Shown here one piece after another: positions 41,868 through 51,444 of a stretch of 64,000 nucleotides of DNA. Origin of the DNA: an uncultured Sphingomonadaceae bacterium (GTDB taxonomy: Bacteria > Pseudomonadota > Alphaproteobacteria > Sphingomonadales > Sphingomonadaceae). The notes beneath the pieces were generated by a model. The model did no database searches. It was given only the letters and a program-made list of their open reading frames with translations, and was not told where the DNA came from. Positions within the stretch are counted from its first letter, which is position 1. The number at the start of each line of letters is the position of its first letter. The position numbers and the translations under genes are program-made. Where the stretch lies: positions 1,364,001 through 1,428,000 of the forward strand of contig CANKZR010000001.1 in assembly GCA_947488625.1 (NCBI GenBank), read 5' to 3'.

Positions 41868-43649
41868 ATGGCAACCCGCTCGGCAATTCTCGGTGTAACG
41901 CGCTCGCTTTCAGGCAAGACATGGCAGTGGCGCGGAGGGAACATGCAGGTCGAGGGCGATATCCATCTCCTCGACCACGATATAACCACCCAGCTGCTGC
42001 TGTCGCGGGGGGTCGCGGTCGATGATCTGGATCGGCACCGCCAGCCTTCCCTGCGCGATTTTCTGCCCGATCCTTCGCAGTTCAACGATATGGATCGCGC
42101 GGCTGAACGTATTGCCGAAGCGGTTATCTCCGGAGAAAACATCGCGGTTTACGGCGATTACGACGTTGACGGGGCAACAAGTTCCGCTCTGCTGATTCGC
42201 ATGCTGCGCATGCTGGGCCACGATGCCCGGCATTACATTCCGGATCGTCTGCTGGAAGGGTACGGCCCCAGTGGCGAAGCCCTACTGAAACTCGGCCAGG
42301 AGGGCTCCAGCCTGATTGTCACCGTGGATTGCGGTGCCATGGCGCACGAGGCGCTGGGCATGGCGCACGACGCCGGGATAGACGTGATCGTGGTGGACCA
42401 CCACGAATGCTCGCCCGATCTTCCGCGTACTTATGCCCTGGTCAATCCCAACCGCCTCGATGAAAACGACCTGGCCGCATCGCATGGGCATCTTGCCGCG
42501 GTTGGCGTGGCTTTCCTGCTTGCGGTCGCGGTGGTTCGCACCTTGCGGGCCCGTGATTATTTCGCCGATTGCCGCGAACCCAACCTCATGTCTCTGCTGG
42601 ACCTCGTAGCGCTGGGTACGGTTGCCGATGTTGCTGCGATCCGGGGGCTCAACCGCGCTTTCGTGGCGCAGGGTCTGAAGGTGATGGGCAAGCGCGCCAA
42701 TATCGGTATGGCTGCCTTGATCGACGCCAGCCGGTTGAAGGCCGCGCCGAAGTGCAGCGATTGCGGATTTGCCCTTGGGCCCCGCATCAACGCCGGCGGC
42801 CGCGTGGGCGAAGCGACGCTGGGCGTGCGGCTGCTCACTACCGAAGACCCCGAGGAAGCGCGCGCCATTGCGGAGCAGCTTTCGCACCTCAACGAAGATC
42901 GGCGCGCTATCGAGGCTGCGGTGCAGGAGGAGGCAGAAGCCCAGCTTGCCGCGCAACACAACCGATCTGTCATCTGCGTGGCCGCCAAGGGCTGGCATCC
43001 TGGCGTGATCGGTATCGTCGCTGGCCGGATCAAGGAAAAGACCGGCAAGCCCAGCCTCGCCATCGCACTGGACGCCGAAACCGGCCAGGGCAAGGGATCG
43101 GGGCGCTCGATCGCCGGAGTAGACCTGGGCGCCGCCATTATTGCCGCTCGCGAGGCCGGATTGCTGGTGGCTGGCGGAGGCCACGCGATGGCGGCGGGCC
43201 TGACGGTCGATTCGGGTCGTCTGGACGAATTTTCCGAATGGCTGGACGAAAAGCTGGCAGCAACTGTTGCGAGGGCCAGCGCGGAGCAGACCATGTTGCT
43301 GGACCTGTCCGTTGCGCCCGGTGGATTGACGCCCGATCTTGTGGAAACTCTTGAAGGTGCCGGACCATACGGCGTCGGCTGGCCGGGGCCGCGCGTGGCG
43401 GTAGGGCCGGTGCACATCGTAAAGGCTGACATCGTGGGCAATGATCACTTGCGCGTGATTGCCGCAGGACAGGATGGTCGCAGCCTGAAGGCCATCGCAT
43501 TCCGCGCCGCATCCAGCGAAATGGGCCAGTCGATCCTTCACGGGTCGAAAGGGCGCAGGCTATGGCTGGCAGGGCGCGCGAAAATCGACGATTGGGGCGC
43601 TCGGCCCGCTGCGGAACTGCACCTGGAAGACGCTGCCTGGGCCGACTGA
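41868..43649 (+). CDS. recJ: Single-stranded-DNA-specific exonuclease RecJ
   Basis: 5'-to-3' ssDNA exonuclease acting in recombination and mismatch repair. About 593 residues: DHH motifs in AVYGDYDVDGATSSALL and IVVDHHECSPDLP, then the DHHA1 domain (GWHPGVIGIVAGRIKEKTGK, with GKGSGRSIAGVDLGAAI and GGGHAMAAGLTV). I place the start at ATG 41868, where MATRSAILGVTRSLSG begins. The frame is open for 49 more codons upstream, but those oppose the divergent gene and read less like protein. Confidence 0.93.
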   Translation: MATRSAILGVTRSLSGKTWQWRGGNMQVEGDIHLLDHDITTQLLLSRGVAVDDLDRHRQPSLRDFLPDPSQFNDMDRAAERIAEAVISGENIAVYGDYDVDGATSSALLIRMLRMLGHDARHYIPDRLLEGYGPSGEALLKLGQEGSSLIVTVDCGAMAHEALGMAHDAGIDVIVVDHHECSPDLPRTYALVNPNRLDENDLAASHGHLAAVGVAFLLAVAVVRTLRARDYFADCREPNLMSLLDLVALGTVADVAAIRGLNRAFVAQGLKVMGKRANIGMAALIDASRLKAAPKCSDCGFALGPRINAGGRVGEATLGVRLLTTEDPEEARAIAEQLSHLNEDRRAIEAAVQEEAEAQLAAQHNRSVICVAAKGWHPGVIGIVAGRIKEKTGKPSLAIALDAETGQGKGSGRSIAGVDLGAAIIAAREAGLLVAGGGHAMAAGLTVDSGRLDEFSEWLDEKLAATVARASAEQTMLLDLSVAPGGLTPDLVETLEGAGPYGVGWPGPRVAVGPVHIVKADIVGNDHLRVIAAGQDGRSLKAIAFRAASSEMGQSILHGSKGRRLWLAGRAKIDDWGARPAAELHLEDAAWAD

Positions 43650-43681
43650 AGCCGACACTGGCAATTATGTTGCAAACGGGG

Positions 43682-43710
43682 CTTGACCGCGAGAGTGCAT
43701 CCCCCTAATT
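43682..43710 (+). promoter_or_regulatory. Promoter of the tRNA-Glu genes
   Basis: CTTGAC at 43682-43687 and CTAATT at 43705-43710 are separated by exactly 17 bases. This is a six of six and four of six match to the alphaproteobacterial sigma-70 consensus (CTTGAC-N17-CTATAT). The first tRNA begins 20 bases further on. Confidence 0.65.
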
Positions 43711-43729
43711 GCGCCGCTCCATCGCACGT

Positions 43730-43804
43730 GGCCCCTTCGTCTAGCGGTTAGGACGCGGCCCTTTCACGGCTGAAACACGGGTTCGATTCCCGTAGGGGTC
43801 ACCA
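43730..43804 (+). tRNA. tRNA-Glu (anticodon TTC)
   Basis: A 75-base tRNA including an encoded CCA. Acceptor arms GGCCCCT and AGGGGTC pair (one G-U), the anticodon loop is CTTTCAC with TTC at 43763-43765, and the T arm reads ACGGGTTCGATTCCCGT. Reads GAA and probably GAG. Confidence 0.97.
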
Positions 43805-43864
43805 CGATGGATTTGCCTTCCGACAGTAACGGTATCTGACTGCCCCACCGGGGCCAGCAGGAAC

Positions 43865-43939
43865 GGCCCCTTCGTCTAGCGGTTAGGACGCGGCCCTCTC
43901 ACGGCTGAAACACGGGTTCGATTCCCGTAGGGGTCACCA
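43865..43939 (+). tRNA. tRNA-Glu (anticodon CTC)
   Basis: A 75-base tRNA with encoded CCA, identical to the copy at 43730 except for one base, the first anticodon position: CTC at 43898-43900 instead of TTC. Reads GAG only. The 60 bases between the copies are not conserved between them. Confidence 0.97.
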
Positions 43940-44023
43940 CGGCAGCAACTTTGCTTACCGTTACGTGGATCATTCGCGCTTCATGGTGGAAACCGTCACA
44001 AATCTCGCCCATGGACATAAGCC

Positions 44024-45211
44024 ATGGAAGGTTTCCGCATCCCGGCCGCGGCAGTCGCGCTTGCAATAGTCAGCGGCCTCGTTCTGGTTTTCGCAGGCGT
44101 CGGCATCGCTCTTGTGCTGGCCTTCGTCGGCATCTGGATCCTGTCGTTCTGGCTTGTACCACCATCGCCGCCGGAGGCGCGCGCCAAGCCTGTCGAATCG
44201 TTACAGATTACCCGCTCGGGCATGCGCGATATTATCGAACACTCGGGCCTGCCGCTGCTGCTGCTCGACTCCAACCGCATAATTCTCGCCAATGCCAACG
44301 CGCGCGAGGCGGTGGGAAAGCATATCCTCGGGCAGGATGCGCGCGTGGCGCTGCGCCACCCGGCAGCGGTGGATCTGCTTTCGCGTAAAGGCGGCGGCAG
44401 TATTACCGTACAAGGGCTGACTGGCCCCAAAAGCAACTGGCAGATTACCATCCAGCAGATCGATGAACGCTATTCGCTGATCGAACTGATTAACCGCACG
44501 GCAGAGGCCGACGTCAGCCAGGCGCATACCGATTTCGTCGCCAATGCCAGCCACGAGCTGCGCACGCCGCTGGCTTCGATCATCGGTTACATGGAAACGT
44601 TGGAGGATGATGGAGAGAACATTCCTCCAAAGCAGGTCAGCAAATTCTACGCCACGGTCTTGCGCGAAGCCCGCCGTTTGCAGACCCTGGTGGACGACCT
44701 GATGTCGCTAAGCCGCGTGGAGGCGGAGAAGCACGATCAGCCACGCGAAGCGTTGCGTCTCGTTCCACTGGTTCGCCAGGCATCGCGAGACGGTGCCGGG
44801 CTCGAACGGTTCGAGCAGGTCAGCTTCACCATCGACGACGATTCGCTTCAGGTGCGCGGCGATGCGCGGCAGTTGGAGCAACTGGTGCGCAACCTCGTCG
44901 ACAATGCGCTGAAGTATGGCGGAGAGACGAAGCCGGTCGAGGTTGGCGTCGCTCGCGGCGAACGGGATATGGCGATACTGACCGTGCGCGATCATGGCGA
45001 AGGCATCGCGCCCGAACATCTTCCCCATCTTACCCGGCGCTTCTATCGTACCGATCCGGGGCGCAGCCGTGCTGCGGGCGGTACGGGCCTTGGCCTTGCC
45101 ATCTGCAAGCACATCGTGGAACGGCATCGCGGCCGCCTTGATATCGACAGCAAGCAGGGCGAAGGCACCACGGTGACCGTGCGCCTGCCGCTGGTGCAGG
45201 ATAGCGTCTGA
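44024..45211 (+). CDS. phoR: Phosphate regulon sensor histidine kinase PhoR
   Basis: Inner-membrane kinase that phosphorylates PhoB when phosphate is scarce. The 395 residues start with two closely spaced hydrophobic segments (about 8-45), then a PAS domain (about 65-150), the dimerisation box with H177 (NASHELRTPLASIIGYMETL) and a catalytic domain (LVDNALKYGG, GTGLGLAICKHIVE). It heads a plus-strand Pho cluster but its partner phoB is at the far end, after pst and phoU. Confidence 0.93.
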   Translation: MEGFRIPAAAVALAIVSGLVLVFAGVGIALVLAFVGIWILSFWLVPPSPPEARAKPVESLQITRSGMRDIIEHSGLPLLLLDSNRIILANANAREAVGKHILGQDARVALRHPAAVDLLSRKGGGSITVQGLTGPKSNWQITIQQIDERYSLIELINRTAEADVSQAHTDFVANASHELRTPLASIIGYMETLEDDGENIPPKQVSKFYATVLREARRLQTLVDDLMSLSRVEAEKHDQPREALRLVPLVRQASRDGAGLERFEQVSFTIDDDSLQVRGDARQLEQLVRNLVDNALKYGGETKPVEVGVARGERDMAILTVRDHGEGIAPEHLPHLTRRFYRTDPGRSRAAGGTGLGLAICKHIVERHRGRLDIDSKQGEGTTVTVRLPLVQDSV

Positions 45212-45285
45212 CGGGCGAAAGCGTCGCATCATTCCTCCCACATTTCGACAGGTTATCCACCGTTGCGAGAAGCGGGCACATGCTT

Positions 45286-45313
45286 TGTAACAATAGCGTC
45301 ACAAACACGTCAT
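45286..45313 (+). promoter_or_regulatory. Pho box array upstream of the porin gene
   Basis: Three half-sites repeat at exact 11-base steps: TGTAAC at 45286, CGTCAC at 45297 and CGTCAT at 45308. They match the CTGTCAT/CTGTCAC-type PhoB repeats with 4-base spacers. The array ends 43 bases before the porin ATG. Confidence 0.7.
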
Positions 45314-45355
45314 AGCGGGCACACAACTTCGAAACAAAAGTGAAACCCGATTGTC

Positions 45356-46759
45356 ATGAAAAAGCTTTTCACGGCCGCCGCCCTCGCCGGAACCGCCCTC
45401 GCTCCGTTGCCTGCGATGGCGCAGGATACGACTTCGCTCGAAGACCAGGTTGCTGCTCTCGCTGCCGAGATTGCACGGCTGAACCAGCGGGTTGCCGAAC
45501 TGGAAGCAGAGAAATCGCAGACCGAAGCGCAGCAGGCGAGTGTCGCTTTGGAGCAGGCTGCGATGGCTGCTGAGGTCTCGGCATTGCGCGAGGCGGTACC
45601 CGCCGCTGCCGACGCAATGGCGGCGCTTTCCACTGAAGTCAGCTGGGCAGGCGCGCCGGAATTCGAGAACGAAGGCGGATGGTCTTTCAAGCCCTTCGGC
45701 CGATTGAATATCGACAGTGGCATTATCGATGCCCCCGCTTCCACGGGCCGCGAAGATGGCTTCGGCAGCGAAATCCGCCGCGCGCGAATCGGCTTGGCCG
45801 GCGATATCCCCGGCGGCTTCGGTTACAAGCTCGAAGTCGATTTTGCCGGTGACGAAGTCTCCGTGACCGATGCCATAATCACCTATGATGATGGCCCGCT
45901 GACGCTAACCGTCGGCCAGCACAACAATTTCCAGTCGCTGGAAGAACTCACCAGCAGCCGTTGGTCTACCTTCATGGAGCGCGCTGCCTTCACCGATGCA
46001 TTCGGGTTCGAGCGCCGCCTGGGTGTTTCTGCCCAGATCGATGTGACGGATGGCGTCTTGCTGCAGGCTGGTGTTTTCACCGACAACATCTCCGATCTTC
46101 CCGGCGACACCTGGAGCGGTGATGCCCGCCTCGTTGCCAGTCCCAAGCTAGGCGATGCGCAGCTGCACCTGGGTGGCTCGGTCCATTTCACCGATGTGCC
46201 GGATGGCGACACTGTCCGCTATCGCCAGCGCCCGCTCGTGCATTTCACGTCCGAACGCTTCATCAACACCGGCAACATCGGTGCCGACAGCGAATTTGGG
46301 GCCGGCCTTGAAGCAGGATTCATCAGCGGGCCGTTCCACGCGGTTGGCGAAGGGTTCTGGCAGACGGCAAACCGTCCGGATGCTTTTGGGGGCGATGCAA
46401 ATTTCTTCGGCGGTTACGCCGAGGTGGGCATGTTCCTGACGCAAGGCGACAGCCGGGGATACAAGGGCGGCAAGTTCGATCGCACGCGTCCGGCCAACCC
46501 GATCGACGAAGGGGGCATCGGCGCAATCCAGATCAACGCGCGATACGATTATCTCGACCTGACCGACACGGGCGCCGGTATCATTGGCGGCACGCAGAAC
46601 GGCTATTTCGCTTCTTTGATATGGGTGCCGACCGATTACACCCGCCTCACCTTCAATTACGGTCGTCTGGAATACGACGACGCCGTACATGCGACCGCCT
46701 CTGGATCGCGTGACTATTCCGTCGATGTGCTGGGGATGCGGGCGCAGATCGACTTTTGA
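45356..46759 (+). CDS. Phosphate-selective (OprO/OprP-type) outer-membrane porin
   Basis: A 467-residue exported porin. The signal peptide (MKKLFTAAALAGTALAPLPA) is followed by a coiled coil (about 25-75), as in OprP-type porins. The 16-strand-type barrel has FGSEIRRARIGLAGDIPGGF, TLTVGQHNNFQSLEEL and a C-terminal DVLGMRAQIDF ending in Phe. Its place between phoR and pstS and the Pho-box array support phosphate or polyphosphate uptake. Selectivity is inferred from the family. Confidence 0.88.
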   Translation: MKKLFTAAALAGTALAPLPAMAQDTTSLEDQVAALAAEIARLNQRVAELEAEKSQTEAQQASVALEQAAMAAEVSALREAVPAAADAMAALSTEVSWAGAPEFENEGGWSFKPFGRLNIDSGIIDAPASTGREDGFGSEIRRARIGLAGDIPGGFGYKLEVDFAGDEVSVTDAIITYDDGPLTLTVGQHNNFQSLEELTSSRWSTFMERAAFTDAFGFERRLGVSAQIDVTDGVLLQAGVFTDNISDLPGDTWSGDARLVASPKLGDAQLHLGGSVHFTDVPDGDTVRYRQRPLVHFTSERFINTGNIGADSEFGAGLEAGFISGPFHAVGEGFWQTANRPDAFGGDANFFGGYAEVGMFLTQGDSRGYKGGKFDRTRPANPIDEGGIGAIQINARYDYLDLTDTGAGIIGGTQNGYFASLIWVPTDYTRLTFNYGRLEYDDAVHATASGSRDYSVDVLGMRAQIDF

Positions 46760-46799
46760 TATACCGACCGCATTATGGCCGGCACCAGTCATGACATTC

Positions 46800-46838
46800 G
46801 GTCACGCACCGAACGCTTGATTGTCGCATGGGCGTCAT
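46800..46838 (+). promoter_or_regulatory. Pho box array upstream of pstS
   Basis: GGTCAC at 46800, TGTCGC at 46822 and CGTCAT at 46833 lie on an 11-base grid; the remaining position (46811, GAACGC) is degenerate. The best pair, 46822 and 46833, ends 46 bases before the pstS start. Confidence 0.6.
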
Positions 46839-46884
46839 ACAGCAGACCTAGCGGTCTGCCATCTGAACCGAAATGAGGAACATC

Positions 46885-47928
46885 ATGAAACTGAATTTTC
46901 GCAATGCCGCTTCGGCTCTCGCTCTGGTGGCACTGGCCGCTTGCAACAATGCTGGCGGCGGCGGCGATACGCGTGACAGCGTGCGTGCCGTTGGCTCTTC
47001 AACCGTATATCCCTTCGCCACGCGCATTGCGGAAAGCTTCACCCGCAATCACGATTTCGCTTCGCCGATCATCGAATCGACTGGCACCGGCGGCGGCATG
47101 GCGCTGTTCTGCCAGGGTGTCGGTCCCGACACTCCCGATATCGTCAATGCTTCGCGCCGCATGAAGGCAAGCGAGTTCGAGACGTGCCAGCAAAATGGCG
47201 TCGAGAACGTGACCGAGATCCAGGTTGGCATGGATGGCATCGCCTTCGCCAGCGCCACCGACGGCATTGATTTCGACCTCACGCCGGAGATCGTCTACCA
47301 GGCGATCGCCGCCAATCCTTATGGCGAGGAACAGACCAACGAGATGTGGAGCGACATCGATCCCTCGCTGCCGAACAAGCCCATCCTCGTCTACGGTCCA
47401 CCGTCCACGTCCGGCACGCGCGACGCGCTGAACGAACTGGTGCTGATGGTCGGCTGCGAATCGGGTGAAGGCATGGCCGAACTGGAAGAGCAGGACGAAG
47501 ATGCCTTCGAAACAACCTGTACCGAACTGCGCAACGATGGCGCCTATGTCGAGCAGGGTGAGCAGGACAACCTCATCGTGCAGAAGATCGAAGGCAACGT
47601 GGATGCTATCGGTATCTTCGGCTTCTCCTACCTCGATGCGAATTCCGATCGCGTACACGGCCTGACCGTGAATGGCGTGGAACCTACCTACGAAAACATC
47701 GCCAGCTTCGATTATGTCGGCGCACGGCCGCTGTTCATCTACGTGAAGAACGCGCACCTCGATGCTATTCCGGGCTTGCGTGAATTCGTAGCCGAGTGGG
47801 CAAACAACTGGGGATCGGGCGGACCATTGGCTGAGGTTGGGCTTGTGCCCAATCCTGAAGACGCTATGGCGCGCAACAACACCGCTGCGAGCGAATTCAC
47901 ACCGCTCTCAGCTTCCGATTTCGAGTAG
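46885..47928 (+). CDS. pstS: Phosphate ABC transporter substrate-binding protein (lipoprotein)
   Basis: Binds phosphate in the periplasm for the PstCAB importer. About 347 residues with a lipoprotein signal (LALVALAAC). The phosphate-binding loops are VRAVGSSTVYPFATRIAE, STGTGGGM and the late PSTSGTRDALNELVL. I use the ATG at 46885 because GAGGA lies 5-10 bases upstream, inside the short stretch after an earlier in-frame ATG at 46873. Confidence 0.93.
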   Translation: MKLNFRNAASALALVALAACNNAGGGGDTRDSVRAVGSSTVYPFATRIAESFTRNHDFASPIIESTGTGGGMALFCQGVGPDTPDIVNASRRMKASEFETCQQNGVENVTEIQVGMDGIAFASATDGIDFDLTPEIVYQAIAANPYGEEQTNEMWSDIDPSLPNKPILVYGPPSTSGTRDALNELVLMVGCESGEGMAELEEQDEDAFETTCTELRNDGAYVEQGEQDNLIVQKIEGNVDAIGIFGFSYLDANSDRVHGLTVNGVEPTYENIASFDYVGARPLFIYVKNAHLDAIPGLREFVAEWANNWGSGGPLAEVGLVPNPEDAMARNNTAASEFTPLSASDFE

Positions 47929-47946
47929 GGAAACCTCTTTGCGGAT

Positions 47947-49332
47947 ATGTCGGCCAGCACCCTAATCCTTCTCGTCCTTGGACTGGGGCTAGCCGGCTGG
48001 CTGGTCGCTCGTTCTCGCGCCGCTATGTTCCGGCGCGAGAGCAAGGACCATCGTATCGCGTCCCTGCCCGTCTACCACGGGTGGTATGCCGCGCTGTGGA
48101 TTGTCGTTCCCACGGTCCTTTTCGCCCTGATCTGGGCCCCCATCTCCGAACAGTTGATCATCCAGCATGTGCTTGCCAGCCCGGCTGCTGCCGATTTGCC
48201 AGCGTTCGGGATGCAGCGCGAAAACCTTCTGTCGGAAGCGCGCAACGTTGCCACTGGCGCGGCATCGGGCGTGTTCAACCCACAGGCAGCGGCGCTTGTC
48301 GAACCCTTCGAAGAAGCGATCTTCCGCTACCGCATCGTCGGTTTCGTGGTCACCTTGCTAGTGGCCGCTGCGGGAGCGGCCTTTGCCTTCCTGCGCCTGA
48401 AACCCGATTTTCGCGCCCGCACACGGGTGGAGCGCGCCGTTCTGACCACGCTGCTGATCGCTTCCCTGGTGGCAATTCTTACCACGCTTGGCATTCTCGT
48501 CAGCCTGGTATTCGAAACCGTGCGCTTCTTCAGCATGGTATCTCCGCTAGATTTCCTGTTCGGCACCAACTGGTCTCCCGACCCGATGAGCAGCGCGACC
48601 AATCCCGATGCCAGCCGTTACGGCGCTATTCCGCTGTTCTGGGGCACGCTGTTCATCGGCGCGGTTATCGCGATGATCGTGGCAATTCCGCTGGGGCTGA
48701 TGAGCGCGATCTATCTCAACCAGTATGCAGCGCCCAGGGTGCGCACATGGATCAAGCCCATGCTGGAAATCCTCGCCGGCGTGCCGACGGTGGTTTATGG
48801 CTATTTCGCCGCCCTTACGATTGCACCAGCCATTCGCGACCTCGCCCTGTCGCTGGGCGTTTCAAATCCCTCCAGCGAAAGTGCATTGGCGGCGGGCCTG
48901 GTAATGGGCGTGATGATCATTCCTTTCGTCTCCTCGATGGCTGACGATTCAATTGCCGCCGTTCCGCAAGCCATGAAGGATGGCTCCCTGGCCATGGGCG
49001 CCACGCAGAACGAGACGATCAAGCGCGTGCTGGTGCCCGCAGCCCTGCCCGGTATCGTCGCCGGCATCATGCTGGCGATCAGCCGCGCCATCGGCGAGAC
49101 GATGATCGTGGTGATGGCCGCCAGCTTCGCCGCCAATCTTTCCGCCAACCCGCTGGAAGCCATGACGACGGTAACCGTCCAGATTGTTGCCCTGCTGACC
49201 GGCGAAGGCAGCTTCGATCACCCGGCAACTCTAGCGGCATTCGCGCTCGGGTTCGTATTGTTCATGGTAACACTGGTTCTCAACATCATCGCTCTGCGCG
49301 TCGTGAAGAGGTTCCGCGAAGCTTATGAGTGA
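47947..49332 (+). CDS. pstC: Phosphate ABC transporter permease PstC
   Basis: Inner-membrane half of the phosphate channel. At 461 residues it is longer than the enteric form because of an N-terminal extension with two extra hydrophobic segments (about 1-150), which is usual in alphaproteobacteria. The permease domain contains PLFWGTLFIGAVIAMIVAIP and the EAA-like loop ATQNETIKRVLVPAALPGIV. It overlaps pstA by 8 bases. Confidence 0.94.
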   Translation: MSASTLILLVLGLGLAGWLVARSRAAMFRRESKDHRIASLPVYHGWYAALWIVVPTVLFALIWAPISEQLIIQHVLASPAAADLPAFGMQRENLLSEARNVATGAASGVFNPQAAALVEPFEEAIFRYRIVGFVVTLLVAAAGAAFAFLRLKPDFRARTRVERAVLTTLLIASLVAILTTLGILVSLVFETVRFFSMVSPLDFLFGTNWSPDPMSSATNPDASRYGAIPLFWGTLFIGAVIAMIVAIPLGLMSAIYLNQYAAPRVRTWIKPMLEILAGVPTVVYGYFAALTIAPAIRDLALSLGVSNPSSESALAAGLVMGVMIIPFVSSMADDSIAAVPQAMKDGSLAMGATQNETIKRVLVPAALPGIVAGIMLAISRAIGETMIVVMAASFAANLSANPLEAMTTVTVQIVALLTGEGSFDHPATLAAFALGFVLFMVTLVLNIIALRVVKRFREAYE

Positions 49333-50584
49333 CACCGCCCCCAAAATCCGCCCGACACGCACACCGGCGTTCGAGGCGCGGCTGAAGAAACGCTATCAGG
49401 CAGAGCGGCGCTTCAAGATTGCCGGTCTATCTGCAATCGTCTTCTCGGTTGCCGTGCTGGTGTTCCTGCTGGTGAACATGACGATCAACGGCATCGGCGG
49501 CTTCCAGCGCGCGGAAATGTCCGTGCCGATCGATTTCACGCAAGCCGGGCTTTCGGTTAATCCTTCGCTCAATGATGAACGGGCTATCGTTCGATCGCTG
49601 GAAGCGCAGGGTCTGCCTGCGGTGGTGGAATTCAGCGCGCAGCAGTCCCTGGGTGAGGATGCGGCGGAACAGTTGAACAGCGAAGCATGGCGCATTGTCG
49701 CTGTCGAACTGGCGAGTGACCCATCCCTGCTTCGCGGCGAGAATACCTTTTCTCTGCCGACGACCGAGGCACTGGCCAGCGCCTATGCCGGTGATGGCAA
49801 TGCAGACCTTCAGCCGCTGGCGCAGGATCTGGCGGAGCGGGGTCTGCTGGCCGACCGTTTCGACGCGGGCTTCCTGCAACGCGCCGATGCCACCGATCCG
49901 CAGCTGGTGGGGATCTGGGGCGCGCTGAAGGGCTCGATCCTGACGATGATCGTTACGCTTCTTCTCGCCTTTCCCATCGGTGTGCTGGCTGCGCTTTATC
50001 TAGAAGAATACGCACCGAAGAACCGCTGGACCGACCTTATCGAGGTGTCGATCAACAATCTGGCTGCCGTCCCTTCCATTATTTTCGGCCTGCTGGGCCT
50101 TGCCGTGTTCCTCTGGCTGTTTCCCAATTATCGTTCCGCCCCGCTGATCGGCGGCATGACGCTGGCCTTGATGACGATGCCGGTGATCGTCATCGCGGGA
50201 CGCAACGCGATCAAGGCGGTGCCGCCATCCATCCGCGATGGCGCGCTGGCTATCGGCGCTTCACCGGTGCAGGTCGTGTTCCATCACGTGCTTCCGCTAG
50301 CGCTTCCCGGCATCCTTACCGGCACGATTATCGGCATGGCCCGTGCGCTGGGTGAAACCGCGCCTCTGCTGCTGATTGGCATGCGCGCTTTCGTCGCCAG
50401 TCCGCCCGAAGGCTTTACCGATAATGCCACTGTGCTGCCCATGCAGATTTTCCTGTGGTCGGACGAGATCGACCGCGGTTTCGTGGAACGCACCAGCGCG
50501 GCGATCATCGTGCTATTGATATTCCTCCTGCTGATGAATGGCCTCGCCATCTATCTGCGCAATCGATTCGAGAAGAAATGGTGA
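49325..50584 (+). CDS. pstA: Phosphate ABC transporter permease PstA
   Basis: Second channel subunit, 419 residues, also with a long N-terminal region (about 1-190) containing a periplasmic part after the first hydrophobic helix. The permease domain carries [20 protein letters not shown] and the EAA-like [19 protein letters not shown]. Its stop shares bases with the pstB start (TGATG). Confidence 0.94.
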   Translation: MSDTAPKIRPTRTPAFEARLKKRYQAERRFKIAGLSAIVFSVAVLVFLLVNMTINGIGGFQRAEMSVPIDFTQAGLSVNPSLNDERAIVRSLEAQGLPAVVEFSAQQSLGEDAAEQLNSEAWRIVAVELASDPSLLRGENTFSLPTTEALASAYAGDGNADLQPLAQDLAERGLLADRFDAGFLQRADATDPQLVGIWGALKGSILTMIVTLLLAFPIGVLAALYLEEYAPKNRWTDLIEVSINNLAAVPSIIFGLLGLAVFLWLFPNYRSAPLIGGMTLALMTMPVIVIAGRNAIKAVPPSIRDGALAIGASPVQVVFHHVLPLALPGILTGTIIGMARALGETAPLLLIGMRAFVASPPEGFTDNATVLPMQIFLWSDEIDRGFVERTSAAIIVLLIFLLLMNGLAIYLRNRFEKKW

Positions 50585-51444
50585 TGTCCGAAACCGTCGA
50601 CACCCCTGCCGCCGAGAGCCCAACCGCCGACTCGCCTTTGGCGAACCAGGCGCAGAAATCGCTGGAGAATGAGAACATAGAAACCGGCGAGCCGAAGATG
50701 CGCGCCCGGGATGTGGACGTCTATTACGGCAACAAGCAGGCGATCGATGGCGTCGATATCGATGTTTACACCGAATTCGTAACCGCCTTCATCGGCCCTT
50801 CGGGCTGCGGCAAATCCACTTTCCTGCGCGCGCTTAACCGCATGAACGACACGATCCCCTCTGCCCGCGTTACCGGCAAGATCGAATTGGACGGGGAGGA
50901 CATCTACGCCAGCGGCATGGATGTCGTGCAGCTGCGCGCACGTGTGGGAATGGTGTTCCAGAAACCCAATCCCTTCCCCAAATCGATCTACGACAATATT
51001 GCCTACGGGCCCAAGATTCATGGGTTGGCGGATTCCAAGTCCGACATCGATGAAGTGGTGGAAAGGAGCCTGCGCCGCGCCGGTCTTTGGGAAGAGGTGA
51101 AGGATCGTCTGACCGATTCAGGCACGGCGCTTTCCGGCGGGCAGCAACAGCGCCTGTGCATCGCGCGTGCCATCGCCGTCGATCCCGAAGTTATTCTGAT
51201 GGACGAGCCGTGCTCCGCACTCGACCCGATCGCCACGGCCAAGATCGAAGAACTGATTGACGAGCTGCGTGGCCGGTATGGTATCGTGATCGTCACTCAC
51301 TCGATGCAGCAGGCGGCCCGCGTGTCGCAGCGCACCGCGTTTTTCCACCTTGGCAATCTGGTAGAATACGGACACACGTCTGACATATTCACTAATCCAG
51401 CCGAAAAGCGCACACAGGATTACATCACAGGGCGGTACGGATAA
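50584..51444 (+). CDS. pstB: Phosphate ABC transporter ATPase
   Basis: Powers phosphate import. About 286 residues with an N-terminal extension of some 40 residues. Walker A is [20 protein letters not shown], the signature [16 protein letters not shown] and Walker [14 protein letters not shown]. The ATG at 50584 overlaps the pstA stop. Its own stop overlaps the phoU start (TAATG). Confidence 0.96.
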   Translation: MSETVDTPAAESPTADSPLANQAQKSLENENIETGEPKMRARDVDVYYGNKQAIDGVDIDVYTEFVTAFIGPSGCGKSTFLRALNRMNDTIPSARVTGKIELDGEDIYASGMDVVQLRARVGMVFQKPNPFPKSIYDNIAYGPKIHGLADSKSDIDEVVERSLRRAGLWEEVKDRLTDSGTALSGGQQQRLCIARAIAVDPEVILMDEPCSALDPIATAKIEELIDELRGRYGIVIVTHSMQQAARVSQRTAFFHLGNLVEYGHTSDIFTNPAEKRTQDYITGRYG

